DNA from: Platanthera guangdongensis
Taxonomy: Eukaryota > Streptophyta > Magnoliopsida > Asparagales > Orchidaceae
Assembly (NCBI GenBank): GCA_039583875.1
Contig: CM077164.1
Location: 64,945,628 to 65,009,627, forward strand
Length of the DNA: 64,000 nucleotides
Direction of reading: 5' to 3'
The notes under the pieces were generated by a model. It saw only the letters and a program-made list of their open reading frames with translations. It was not told the DNA's origin and made no database searches. The number at the start of each line of letters is the position of its first letter. The first letter of the stretch is position 1. Shown one piece after another: positions 10,053-19,789 of this stretch. Made by a program: the position numbers and the translations under genes.

Positions 10053-13000
10053 TTACTCTAAGTTTATCATTCCTAGTTCAATTTTAAATCTATTGAACTT
10101 AGCTTCTTCTAGGGGCTTAGTATACATATCAGCTAATTGTTCATCTGTTTTAACATATTCAAGTAAAATATCTTCTCTTTCTACATGCTCCCTAAGAAAA
10201 TGATATTTAATTTCAATATGTTTTGTTCTACTATGGGATACATGGTTATTAGCTATTGAAATAGCACTTGTAGAATCACAAAAGAGTGGAGTTCTACTTA
10301 CCTGAAATCCATAGTCCTCTAGCTGATGTTGTATCCATAGAAGTTGAGCACAGCAACTTCCTGCTGCCACATACTCTGACTCTGCAGTGGAGATAGCCAC
10401 ACTTGTCTGCTTTTTGCTACTCCATGAAATTAGTCTCCCACCTAGGAATTGACAGGTTCCAGTAGTGCTTTTTTTATCTTCTTTGCATCCTGCAAAGTCT
10501 GCATCTGAATAACCTGTTAGATCAAAATCCCCATTCCTAGGGTACCAGAGGCCTAGATAAGGAGTGCCCTTTAGATATCTCAATATCCTTTTGACTGCAG
10601 TCAAATGAGACTCTTTAGGGCAGGCTTGATACCTTGCACAGACACATGTAGCATACATGATATCTGGTCTACTAGTAGTTAAGTATAATAAGGAGCCAAC
10701 TATCCCTCTATACAAGGTTTCATCTACAGGTTTCCCTGCATCATCCTTGCTAAGAGACATACTTGACCCCATAGGAGTCTTCATGGTACTGGATGAATCC
10801 ATACCATACTTCCTTATGAGTTCTAAGGTGAACTTAGACTGACATATGGATAAACCACTCTCAGTCTGTTTAACTTGGAGACCCAAGAAAAACTTCAGCT
10901 CTCCCATACTACTCATCTCAAATTGACCTTGCATAAGTTTTGCAAACTTTTTGCAAAGGCTGCTTTCAGTAGACCCAAATATAATGTCATCTACATATAT
11001 TTGGACTAGTATAACTTTGCCTCTAGATTCCCTAAGGAATAGAGTCTTATCTATTTTCCCCCTTGAGAACTTGTTCTCAATGAGGAAACTAGATAGGGTT
11101 TCATACCAAGCCCTAGGGGCTTGCTTTAACCCATATAAAGCTTTCCTAAGTCTATAGACATGATGAGGTAAAGTTGGATCAACAAAACCTGAAGGCTGTT
11201 CCACATAGACTTCTTCCTTAAGATTACCATTCAGAAATGCTGACTTGACATCCATTTGGTAAACCTTGAATCCTTGATAGGTTGCATAGGCTAAGAACAT
11301 CCTTATGGCTTCCAGTCTGGCTACTGGAGCAAAGGTTTGATCAAAGTCAATACCTTCTTCTTGCTTATACCCTTTAGCAACCAATCTTGCTTTATTCTTA
11401 ATGATGACCCCTTGTTCATCCATCTTATTCCTGTAGATCCACTTGGTTCCTATTATATTGTGGTCTTTATGTTTAGGAACAAGTTCCCAGACCTTGCACC
11501 TCTTGAACTGATTAAGCTCTTCTTGCATTGCTTCAGTCCATTGTGGATCTAGTATTGCTTCTTCAAACTTCTTAGGTTCAGCTTGAGATAGAAAACTGGA
11601 GTAGACTGCTGCATTCAGGTTTCTGCTCCTTGTTTGTACCCCTTGTCTTGGATCTCCAATAATCTGCTCAACTGGATGATCTCTAAGATGCCTATTGGCT
11701 GGAGGCATCCTGACTTCAGGTTGAACCTCTTCAGCATCTCCATCATGTTGTACTCCTTGTACTTCTTCTGCAATTGGTACATGTAGTTCTCCCCCTAGAC
11801 AACAGCCACTGACTTCTACTTGCTGTCTTGCAGCAGGTATTTCTTCTATAGTAAGCTTGTCCATCTTCTTTGTTAAACCTGTGGGACTGCATACACTACT
11901 AGACAACTCATTGTTAATAAGTTTAGTCTCATCAAAAACTACATGCACAGATTCTTCTACAACTTGTGTAGTCAAGTTGTAGACTATATAAGCCTTACTG
12001 TTATTGCTGTACCCAACAAAAATTCCCTCTTGGGACTTGGCAGCAAACTTAGTCAAGTAAGACTTCCCATTGTTAAGTATGAAGCATTTGCAACCAAAGA
12101 TCCTGAAATAGGATAGGTTTGGTTTCCTGCCTTTCACAACTTCATAGGGGGTCTTGTTGAGCCCTTTAGTGATGGTAGCCCTATTTATAACATGGCATGT
12201 AGTATTAACTGCTTCAGCCCAGAAATACTCTGGCAGTGATGTATCACTTAATAGGGTCCTACCAGCCTCTATCAAGGTTCTATTCTTCCTCTCAGCAATG
12301 CCATTTTGCTGAGGTGTTCTAGGTGAAGAGAATTCTTGAAATATCCCAAATTCTTCACATAGTTTTGTCATGCTTTCAGACTGAAATTCAGTACCATGGT
12401 CACTTCTAATCTTGACCACTGTACTATTTAGTTCATTCTGAATTTGCTTGACAAAGCTATGGAAGACACTAGGTGTTTCAGATTTCTGTCTTAAGAAGAA
12501 CACCCAGGAAAACCTTGAGTAATCATCTACAACTACAAGGGTATAGACCTTCCTACCTAAGCTGTGAACTGGCATTGGACCAAAGAGATCCAAGTGTAAG
12601 AGGTATAAACACCTCACAGCATCTTTGTTTTCTATGCTTCTAAAGGTGGATTTAGTCTGCTTGCCCTTTTGACAAGCTGAGCAAATACCATCTTTAACAC
12701 ACTTAACTTGAGGACCATTCCTCACTAACTCTTTGCTAAAGAGTTTGCCAATAGTCTTGTAGTTAAGATGGGCAAGCCTCTTGTGCCATTTGACACAATG
12801 AGAGACTGTCTCATCAGCTACAAGACACACTGGAGAACCATTGTTCTCAATCATAATGTCTAAGTAGTAGACATTCCTCTTCCTATAACCAGTCAAAATG
12901 ATCTCTTGATCAGTTGACCTCTTGATATGGCAACCATTTTTAACAAATGAGATGTCATACCCTACATCACTTAATTGACTTATACTTATTAGGTTGTGTT

Positions 13001-13226
13001 TCAACCCTTTAATATAAGCCACTTGAGTAATGGTAACCAAGTTGCTAGAAATATTACCAAATCCTTTGATGATTCCTTTTTCAGAACCACCAAAGGTGAC
13101 TTTTGGACCATCTTTTATTGGGATGTAGTCCCTTAGTAATCCTCTAGTTCCAGTCATATGTTTGGAACATCCACTGTCCAAGTACCATGTTGGGGTATGG
13201 CCACTTGGACTCACCTGCAAAACAGA
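10053..13226 (-). CDS. pol: Sirevirus 1 Pol: protease, integrase, reverse transcriptase, RNase H
   Basis: An open frame of 1,057 codons with no ATG near its beginning. It follows the gag stop codon directly in the same frame. In order, counting from the TTG at 13220, it holds an aspartic protease ([12 protein letters not shown] at ~15), a GAG-pre-integrase zinc region (HKRLAHLN ~146; CSACQKGKQ ~180) and an integrase core with D ~211 (LDLFGP), D ~274 (RSDHGTEF) and E ~310 (QQNGIAE). An RT follows (~577-820) with [11 protein letters not shown] and the active site YVDDIIFGS (~742), then RNase H with [16 protein letters not shown] and a terminal [18 protein letters not shown] is the copia order. 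All catalytic motifs look intact. Expression presumably needs readthrough of the TAA at 13227-13229, splicing around it, or reversion. Confidence 0.93.
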   Translation of the reverse strand, partial: SVLQVSPSGHTPTWYLDSGCSKHMTGTRGLLRDYIPIKDGPKVTFGGSEKGIIKGFGNISSNLVTITQVAYIKGLKHNLISISQLSDVGYDISFVKNGCHIKRSTDQEIILTGYRKRNVYYLDIMIENNGSPVCLVADETVSHCVKWHKRLAHLNYKTIGKLFSKELVRNGPQVKCVKDGICSACQKGKQTKSTFRSIENKDAVRCLYLLHLDLFGPMPVHSLGRKVYTLVVVDDYSRFSWVFFLRQKSETPSVFHSFVKQIQNELNSTVVKIRSDHGTEFQSESMTKLCEEFGIFQEFSSPRTPQQNGIAERKNRTLIEAGRTLLSDTSLPEYFWAEAVNTTCHVINRATITKGLNKTPYEVVKGRKPNLSYFRIFGCKCFILNNGKSYLTKFAAKSQEGIFVGYSNNSKAYIVYNLTTQVVEESVHVVFDETKLINNELSSSVCSPTGLTKKMDKLTIEEIPAARQQVEVSGCCLGGELHVPIAEEVQGVQHDGDAEEVQPEVRMPPANRHLRDHPVEQIIGDPRQGVQTRSRNLNAAVYSSFLSQAEPKKFEEAILDPQWTEAMQEELNQFKRCKVWELVPKHKDHNIIGTKWIYRNKMDEQGVIIKNKARLVAKGYKQEEGIDFDQTFAPVARLEAIRMFLAYATYQGFKVYQMDVKSAFLNGNLKEEVYVEQPSGFVDPTLPHHVYRLRKALYGLKQAPRAWYETLSSFLIENKFSRGKIDKTLFLRESRGKVILVQIYVDDIIFGSTESSLCKKFAKLMQGQFEMSSMGELKFFLGLQVKQTESGLSICQSKFTLELIRKYGMDSSSTMKTPMGSSMSLSKDDAGKPVDETLYRGIVGSLLYLTTSRPDIMYATCVCARYQACPKESHLTAVKRILRYLKGTPYLGLWYPRNGDFDLTGYSDADFAGCKEDKKSTTGTCQFLGGRLISWSSKKQTSVAISTAESEYVAAGSCCAQLLWIQHQLEDYGFQVSRTPLFCDSTSAISIANNHVSHSRTKHIEIKYHFLREHVEREDILLEYVKTDEQLADMYTKPLEEAKFNRFKIELGMINLE

Positions 13227-15272
13227 TTAATGAACCTTAGAACCCAAAGAATTCTTGGGTCCTTGGTACTTGTTAGTTTGCAATCTGACAAAGCTACCTA
13301 CTGGCTTTCCAACAGGTAGTTTGGTACTCACTTTGGCACTAGCATTGTGCCAACAGTCCACTGCAAAATGGCCAAATTTGCCACAACACCAACATTCAAA
13401 CTTATTGTACCTTTGCCTAGGTACTGTCTTTGCTGTCTTATCTACAGCTGATTTGTTGAATGTTGGGGCTTTGCCCTTGGACTTGGACTTGGACTGCTCA
13501 GTCCTTGCAGGTTTAATAAAACCCAGTCCAGCCTTACCCTTGTGATGAACAAATTCATCAATTATGGGTAACACTGACTTAAGTTTAGAAAACCTAGCAA
13601 CAAGCTCTCTCTCCTTCTGAAGATTTATCTCCAGACTCTTGATTTGATCATTCTTAAAGGTGATAGTCCCCATCTGAATCACTGTTATGTGTTTCAGCCT
13701 GGATATCTCATTAAGCTTTTGATCAAATAGCTTCTCAGAATCTGTTGCAGCAGCTTTAAGATCAGCAATTTCCTTTGCCTGACTTTTGGCTAGGGACTTG
13801 CTTTTCTTGTAAGCTTGTAACAGTACTTTATATTCATCTATAAGCTGATGAATATCTTCCTCAGACTCAGATACACTCTCATCACTAGATGATGATGAAT
13901 CTGATTCTGTACTAGAACAAGAAACTGAACTTAAAGTTGAACTTTGTACCTTACTGGGTCCTGGCTGCTCCAGAATTTTGTCATGCTCTGTCAAAGCCAT
14001 TAGCCCTTGGCATTGACTGTCTTCTTGTTCATAAATAGACTTCATTATCTGCATGAATTCTTCTTCTTCTTCTTCTTCAGCAAATAGCCCTATGTATGCC
14101 TCAGCATCAGACTCAGTTTCTGAAGAAGAGATATCTGACAGAGTCTTCTCCTTTTTGGCAACAAAAGACTTCTCTTTCTTGCCTTTGAAATGAGTGTTCT
14201 TCCTATCACTAGACTCTTTTCTCTTTTCAGGACAATCTGCAACAACATGGTCTTGTCTATTGCAGCAATAACACACTATTTTTGAAACAGTTGCCTTGCT
14301 AGATTTAGTCCTCTTCCTGTCCTTCTTTGAAGCCTTTTTATCCTGATAAAAATCTTCTTTTCCTTTTGAAGTAGAAGGCCTTGACCTCCACTGTTTCTTC
14401 TTCAAGAATTTCTGAAAATGTCTAGTGAAGGCAGCAAAGTCTTCATCACTTTCACTGCTTTCAGATTTTGTGCTGACTGACTCATCTGACTCTGATTCAA
14501 CTACCTTTGGAGGTGGAGTTGATGACTTATTCCTGCACTTTCTGGAGGCTTCTGTCTTGAAAGCTACTGTTCTTTCCTTGTGTTCAGTTCTTGTTGATTT
14601 CTCCTCCTCTTTCCTCACTGTCAACTGCATTTCATAAGACAATAACTTGCCAAACAGTGTAGGTGGAGGAATTTCTCCCAACTTAGTCATTTCTCTAATG
14701 ACACAAATCTTTGTGTCCCAATCTTTAGTTAGGGACCTTAGGAACTTGTCATTTAGTTCATAATTGCTGAACTCTCTTCCATAAGACATGAGTTCATTCA
14801 CTATTCTGTAGAACTTCTTATAGCACTCAGTTATGCTATCACCCTTTACTTGTCTAAAACTTTCATACTCTTGATTTAGCAAGGATTTTCTATCTTTCCT
14901 AACTTCTTCAGAACCCTCCATATACACAATAAGAGTGTCCCACATCTCTTTGGTTGTCTTACAGTGTATAAGATTCTGAAATGTTGCATCATCTATGACA
15001 CTCACTATAATGTTTTGTGCCCTTTTGTCCATGGTGGCTAGGACAATATCATCCTTAGTCATTTCAGAGAAATCCTTTGGGGTTCTCTGATTTGCATCTA
15101 GAACTGATATCTTCATGGGCACATAAGGCCCCTCTTTTACTGTGATGTAGATCCTAGGGTCTGAGGCTTCCATAAACAGCCTTACCCTTTCCTTCCAGAT
15201 CCCAAAGATTTCCTTTCTGCATATAGGTAATTTCATGGAACCCAATTCCTTGTGATTCTCAGAGGAACCCAT
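13227..15272 (-). CDS. gag: Sirevirus 1 Gag polyprotein with two CCHC zinc knuckles
   Basis: A 681-residue open frame from ATG at 15272 to TAA at 13227. The N-terminal ~240 residues resemble copia Gag (GIWKERVRLFMEA; TTKEMWDTL; SFRQVKGDSI). A Ser/Asp/Glu-rich region follows. A first zinc knuckle CYCCNRQDHVVADC lies at ~334-347, an acidic stretch near 398-405, and a likely coiled coil at ~475-560. A second knuckle CWCCGKFGHFAVDC lies at ~627-640. The protein should assemble the particle and bind RNA. Large size with two knuckles fits Sirevirus Gag. The start lies ~90 bp past the PBS on the minus strand, so the leader is short. Confidence 0.93.
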   Translation of the reverse strand: MGSSENHKELGSMKLPICRKEIFGIWKERVRLFMEASDPRIYITVKEGPYVPMKISVLDANQRTPKDFSEMTKDDIVLATMDKRAQNIIVSVIDDATFQNLIHCKTTKEMWDTLIVYMEGSEEVRKDRKSLLNQEYESFRQVKGDSITECYKKFYRIVNELMSYGREFSNYELNDKFLRSLTKDWDTKICVIREMTKLGEIPPPTLFGKLLSYEMQLTVRKEEEKSTRTEHKERTVAFKTEASRKCRNKSSTPPPKVVESESDESVSTKSESSESDEDFAAFTRHFQKFLKKKQWRSRPSTSKGKEDFYQDKKASKKDRKRTKSSKATVSKIVCYCCNRQDHVVADCPEKRKESSDRKNTHFKGKKEKSFVAKKEKTLSDISSSETESDAEAYIGLFAEEEEEEEFMQIMKSIYEQEDSQCQGLMALTEHDKILEQPGPSKVQSSTLSSVSCSSTESDSSSSSDESVSESEEDIHQLIDEYKVLLQAYKKSKSLAKSQAKEIADLKAAATDSEKLFDQKLNEISRLKHITVIQMGTITFKNDQIKSLEINLQKERELVARFSKLKSVLPIIDEFVHHKGKAGLGFIKPARTEQSKSKSKGKAPTFNKSAVDKTAKTVPRQRYNKFECWCCGKFGHFAVDCWHNASAKVSTKLPVGKPVGSFVRLQTNKYQGPKNSLGSKVH

Positions 15273-15359
15273 GGTTCTTGATTTTCTTGAATCTGTAATT
15301 TACCTTAGACTGAATCTGCCAATCAGGATCTCCTTAGACTGTTAGTCCTTTTTGAGGAA

Positions 15360-15375
15360 CCTCGCTTTGATACCA
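15360..15375 (-). other. Primer binding site of Sirevirus 1
   Basis: On the minus strand TGGTATCAAAGCGAGG lies two bases after the 5' LTR end (TCTTTCA). TGGTATCA.AGC is the usual complement of the 3' end of plant initiator methionine tRNA and fixes the element's orientation. Confidence 0.9.
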
Positions 15376-15377
15376 CT

Positions 15378-17419
15378 TGAAAGATATAGTACCTAAACAC
15401 CTAGAGGGGGGGGGGGTGAATAGGTGACCTAATTCTTTTTCTTAAACTTTAATGGCAGCAAACAGTTATAACACAGAATCTACTCTACTTTTGCACAGCA
15501 ATCACACAGCACAGCAGACACAGAGTTTTATAGTGGTTCCCCAAGCTTTGGGTACATCCACTTTCCCCCTTCGCCTATCTAGCAGTGTACTAGATTCAGC
15601 CAAACTTCACCACTGTCTCAGAACCCAAACTGGTTCCTACACCTCAGGCCCAAGGCCCTACAACTCAGCTTTTCCACAAAGCCTACACTCAGCCACAAAG
15701 ACCTACACTCAGCCAACAAGGCCTACACTCAGCCACCAAGGCCTACACTCAGAGATTTCAATCTCCTACACTCAGGCTCTCAAGCCCTACCCTCAGCCTT
15801 TATAATTACAGGCTTACAAACACTCAGATCCAAAGGATCCTACAAGATAAAAATGAATTTACAATTATTAACTCAACAACCCAAAGACAAGAGAGGGGAG
15901 TTGTGAGTTTCTTGATGAGTTCTTGGAAGAACTCAGCTGGATTCAATCTGACTTAGCTTTCTTCAAAGCTTCTTGAAAGTAGAACTCAATGAGATTGACT
16001 CCTTCTGCAGTTGATCCTTGACCTCTGCTACTTAGAATTCAGAATGAATCTGAACCCTTCTTCTCAGCCTAGTTCCAATGGTTGATTTCTTGGATGGAGC
16101 CCTCTCTCTCTAACTTCTTAGATCTGCACTTGGACAACAAGATCTTCTTGATTTGATCCTTGATCAATAACTTGAACAACTCTGTGAACCACTTTTTGAA
16201 TTGCTTCAACAACCTCTTCCGCAACAGTTTCTGTAGACTGTATGAGCCTATTTATAGGTCTTCTTCATGGTAACCGGCTGGTCCGGTCCATAACTGAATT
16301 CTGACATTTCTGACAGGTGCTGTAGACCGGCTGGAACGGCAGCTGTCAAGTCATCCAGTCAATTCTTGAAAAGTTCTCTAACTATCTGAAAGTGTCGAGA
16401 CTTTCTGTCTTTAAGTGTCGACACTTATAGACCAAGTGTCGACACAAGTTGTGTAAGTGTCGACACAAGTCTACAAGGTGTCGACACAACTCCTTGTGTT
16501 GTAGATTCTATGTCTCGACATAGTTTCTTCTGCATGTGTCGACACTGAAATTAAGTGTCGACACAAGTACTTGATCTTCTATCTTTTGTTGAATTCTTCT
16601 AAGTGTCGACACATCTCCTTTGTGTCGACACAACTTCTTGTGTTGAATCTGTTAAGTGTCGACACTACTTCTTGGTGTCGACACATAGTCTTCAATGTTG
16701 ATACTTGATGAGTGTCGACACAGCTCCTTGTGTCGACACTTGATTCTTCTGTTAAGACTTCAGCCGAGTGTCGACACATTCCCTTAGTGTCGACACTTGT
16801 ACTTAGAATATTTTGTTGATCTTTCTGTTCTTTATTAAGTGTCGACACAGCTCCATGTGTCGACACATTCTTCAAGTGTTGAGTCTTCAGCTGAGTGTCG
16901 ACACATTGTTCTTGGTGTTGACACTTACTTCAAGTGCTGACTCTTCTGTTGAGTGTCGACACATTGTTCTGAGTGTCGACACTTATACTTAGTCTCTGCT
17001 GACTTTTGCTGAGTGTCGACACAGCTCCAAGTGTCGACACTTTCTGGTGTAGACACAGTTCTTCTAGGTGTCGACACTGCTGTTAAGTGTCGACACTGCT
17101 TTACTGTACTTTCTTCATTGAGTGTCGACACTGCTCCTTGTGTCGACACTTTGTGTCTGGTGTCGACTCTGCATCCCAGGTGTCGACACAATGACTCCAA
17201 GTGTCGACACTGCTTGCCTGGGTGTCGACACAAGTCTTCTTAAGTGTCTACACTTTCCCTCTGGGTGTCGACACATGGACTTAGAAATTTTTGCTTCAGT
17301 CCTGCAAATACTTAACCTGCACAAGTAACTCAAAAACACATCAAATACATTTTGATGTATATCATTGAGTTGGGTGAGGCTTCTTCAAATCAGGTACATT
17401 TAAACCAATGTACCCAACA
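15378..17419 (-). repeat. 5' LTR of Sirevirus 1
   Basis: The partner of 4338-6394. On the minus strand it starts TGTTGGGTACATTGG and ends CTTTCA. It carries the second GTGTCGACAC array (16390-17280). It lacks a ~15-bp CACAGCA-type repeat block present in the other LTR, and it differs from that LTR at about 30 positions. Confidence 0.92.
16390..17280. repeat. GTGTCGACAC palindrome array (5' LTR copy)
   Basis: The same array as at 5380-6260. Several motif copies that are mutated in one LTR are perfect in the other (for example near 5531 versus 16555, and 5987 versus 17012). Confidence 0.93.
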
Positions 17420-17482
17420 CCGCGAGCATCCCTCGCGCAAACTAAGCCGCGAGCAACCCTCGTGCAACACCGTGGGGGCCTG
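17420..17482. repeat. ~80-bp minisatellite, fragment 2
   Basis: CCGCGAGCATCCCTCGCGC... up to GTGGGGGCCTG. It continues the unit interrupted at 4337 and is cut again at 17482 by the TR-GAG element. Confidence 0.88.
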
Positions 17483-19624
17483 TGTAACACCCCAAAGCTA
17501 TTTGGGTCAATTTGGGTTCAGGCATGGGTGACACGGCCTGGGACACGGGCGTGTCCTAGGGCGTGTCATGCCTGGGTTGTGTTAGGACGTGAGGTCGACG
17601 AATTTTGCTCGACGATCGTCGAGTGTCGAGTGTCGAGTGAGGACACGGCCCGTGACACGGCCGTGTCACAGGGCGTGTCAATGTGGTCGACTAACTCAGC
17701 TCGACGTTTTGAGCCGCGGCGTGTTTGCGGGACACGGGTGTGTCCAGGTGCACACGGCCTGGAACACGGGCGTGTCCCAGTGCCGTGTGAGTCTCGGGTG
17801 CTTTTGAGGTTGTGCAGCCTGATGCACACGGCCTCAGAAACGAGCGTGTCTGAGGGCGTGTCAGTGGACAGGGCCCGTGATACGGGCGTGTCACACGGCC
17901 ATGTATTGGCTGGGCTGAGGCGGTTGTCTGCCGCTTAAGGGGACACGGCCTGTGACACGGGCGTGTCACAGGGCATGTCAGGCCGTGTTCAAGCTTTTCT
18001 GGCCAACTCTGAGCCGTTTGTTTCTCTTTTCCTGGATCCAGTGGTTGGGTTCTGTCCAGGTGTTGAGAAGGCCGGAAAAAGGGGATATAACCCTTTCTTT
18101 TCTTTTCTTCTTCTTCTTCATCTTATTCCAAGAGAGAGAGAGGAAGAAAGGCCTAAGGAAAGAGGGAAGGGAGGAGACTACCAGCTGCTGAAGGAGCTGT
18201 GAGTGCGGATTGAAGATCCGAGATCGGATTCGTGAAGGCAAAGCCGAGGCGGTGATTTCCATCTGGCTACTTTATGGCGCCGAAGCGATCTTCAAGGGTA
18301 ACGATCTCCTTCTTGGACATCGAAGTCCTTCCTTTATGCATGTGCTTGGAATCCTCCACCAAAAGGTGGATCGCGGAAGTGATTCCTTTGTTGAGTCTGC
18401 ATCTAGAGCCAGAATTATGGAGTACAGCATAGGCATGCTGTGTGAAGACCATCTGGACCGGTAGTCTGGATTGGTGATGTTCATGGGTAAACCGGAGAAG
18501 ACTCCGTGGATTTGATGCTATGCAAATGGATTTATGTTGTGATGAATGTATGGATGTGATGATGAATGTGAGGAGGCTTTGGTGAAGCTCCTGGTTATGA
18601 TATGATCAATTGGTAGCACGCCTGGGGAGCTCGAGATAAACCCGGCCTATTACACCACTAGGGTGGGTTGATCTAGTTAGGTAGGGATCGATTGGTGGCA
18701 ATGCCTGGGGAGCCGAGTTAAACCCAGCTTGCTGCACCACATGGGTGGGTCGATCAGAATAAGAGGTGGGTCGATGGGTGGTAATGCCTGGGGAGCTTGG
18801 ATAAACCCGGCTTGCTACACCACATGGTGTGGGTCGATCTACTCTGGTTGTTTATGGATGCTGTGAGGTTGTACCTCTGATTGGTTTGGGCGGGATGTCG
18901 CCAGCTTGTGAGACTGGTGGACTAGGTCCGGTCAACCAACAAGTTAAAACCTCTGATCGGCGGTGTATGACTGGTGGATTCCGGTACGCCAAGAAGGTGC
19001 CCAGAGTGCACGGAGCGTCTGGTGGATTCCAGCGTTTGTGATATGATGTGTTTGCTAGCGGGATAAAGAAAATGGTATACATATGATGCTTGATGATGCT
19101 TGATGATAGATGATGGCACTATATACAAGGAAGGAACCACTACCCCGGGCAGGGGGTAGGGTCGTTATAATGGGTCAGCCAAATGCTGACCGTTACTTTG
19201 TTTTCTGTGTTGGCTTGGGTGGCAAAATACAGGTGGAGTGAACAAGTGGAATGGCTGTCTTGCTGCTATCGGCCCTTGAAGGCCATGCGAAGAATTGTGT
19301 TTGGATTTCATGTGTTGCCGGCCTGCGTGCCGATGTACGAAACTATTGATGTGTAAAAGAGAAACCTGTAAGGACATAAGGCCAGTGTGTGTGGGTTGTA
19401 TACATTCCTGGTGTTATTATATATATAAATGTGGCATTTATGTATTGCTGGACATTCTGGTTTGAGTTCATGCTAACGTAAAAATGTTGCGCTAGAATGA
19501 ATGAGTTAAGGATACGAATAGAGTTTGATTTCCACAAGTAATTCCTTCGCTTGTCTGTGATATATGGCGTGGGGCCCTGACCGAACCCACCGTTATATGC
19601 CATGTGACGGGTGGGGGCGTTACA
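17483..19624 (+). repeat. TR-GAG A LTR1 (5' LTR, 2,142 bp)
   Basis: Begins TGTAACACCCC and ends GGGGGCGTTACA. It holds the ACACGGGCGTGT palindrome array (17525-17990), a CT-rich stretch with GGGGATATAACCC just upstream (~18080), and three imperfect repeats containing CCTGGGGAGC...AAACCCGGC (18610-18840). A GGTCAGCCAAATGCTGACC hairpin lies near 19173-19191. Confidence 0.9.
17525..17990. repeat. ACACGGGCGTGT / TCGACGATCGTCGAG palindrome array
   Basis: Dense palindromic words such as GACACGGGCGTGTC, GTGACACGGGCGTGTCAC and TCGACGATCGTCGA in the first 500 bp of the LTR. Equivalent arrays occur in LTR2, LTR3 (partly), LTR4 and both TR-GAG B LTRs. Confidence 0.9.
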
Positions 19625-19627
19625 AAG

Positions 19628-19643
19628 TGGTATCAGAGCCAGG
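19628..19643 (+). other. Primer binding site, TR-GAG A copy 1
   Basis: TGGTATCAGAGCCAGG lies three bases after the 5' LTR. This is the initiator-Met tRNA type of primer site, shared with chromoviruses. An identical site lies at 25014-25029. Confidence 0.92.
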
Positions 19644-19789
19644 TTGAGATGGTTTGGGAGGAGAGAACATAATTGAACTCATGAATATCCACTAGGAATG
19701 TATGTCATGCACATGATGTGCGTGAGTGTGTAGTCAATGTGCAGTACCGTTATGATATGAAGTATTAATGGTGTTCTGTACATTGCTAG

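Larger units (their letters stand above)
4338..17419 (-). mobile_element. Complete Ty1/copia Sirevirus-type element with an extra 3' ORF
   Basis: A full-length 13,082-bp minus-strand element flanked by a perfect 5-bp target duplication CCGCG (4333-4337 and 17420-17424) within the minisatellite. It has LTRs of 2,057 and 2,042 bp. The PBS (TGGTATCAAAGCGAGG on the minus strand) abuts the 5' LTR, and a purine tract abuts the 3' LTR. Gene order on the minus strand is gag (two CCHC knuckles), pol (PR-IN-RT-RH) and a third ORF before the 3' LTR. Copia domain order plus a long extra ORF after pol is the known layout of the Sirevirus genus. I count about 30 substitutions between the LTRs (roughly 1.5%). 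Pol is open, but the third ORF has two stops, so it is probably not fully autonomous now. Confidence 0.92.

Noticed and set aside
17952..18191. Conserved 79-84-residue ORFs in each TR-GAG LTR (also at 21594, 23340 and 26980)
   Set aside because: They lie in the R/U5-like part of the LTR, include a translated CT-rich tract, shift between copies, and have no start or domain support.
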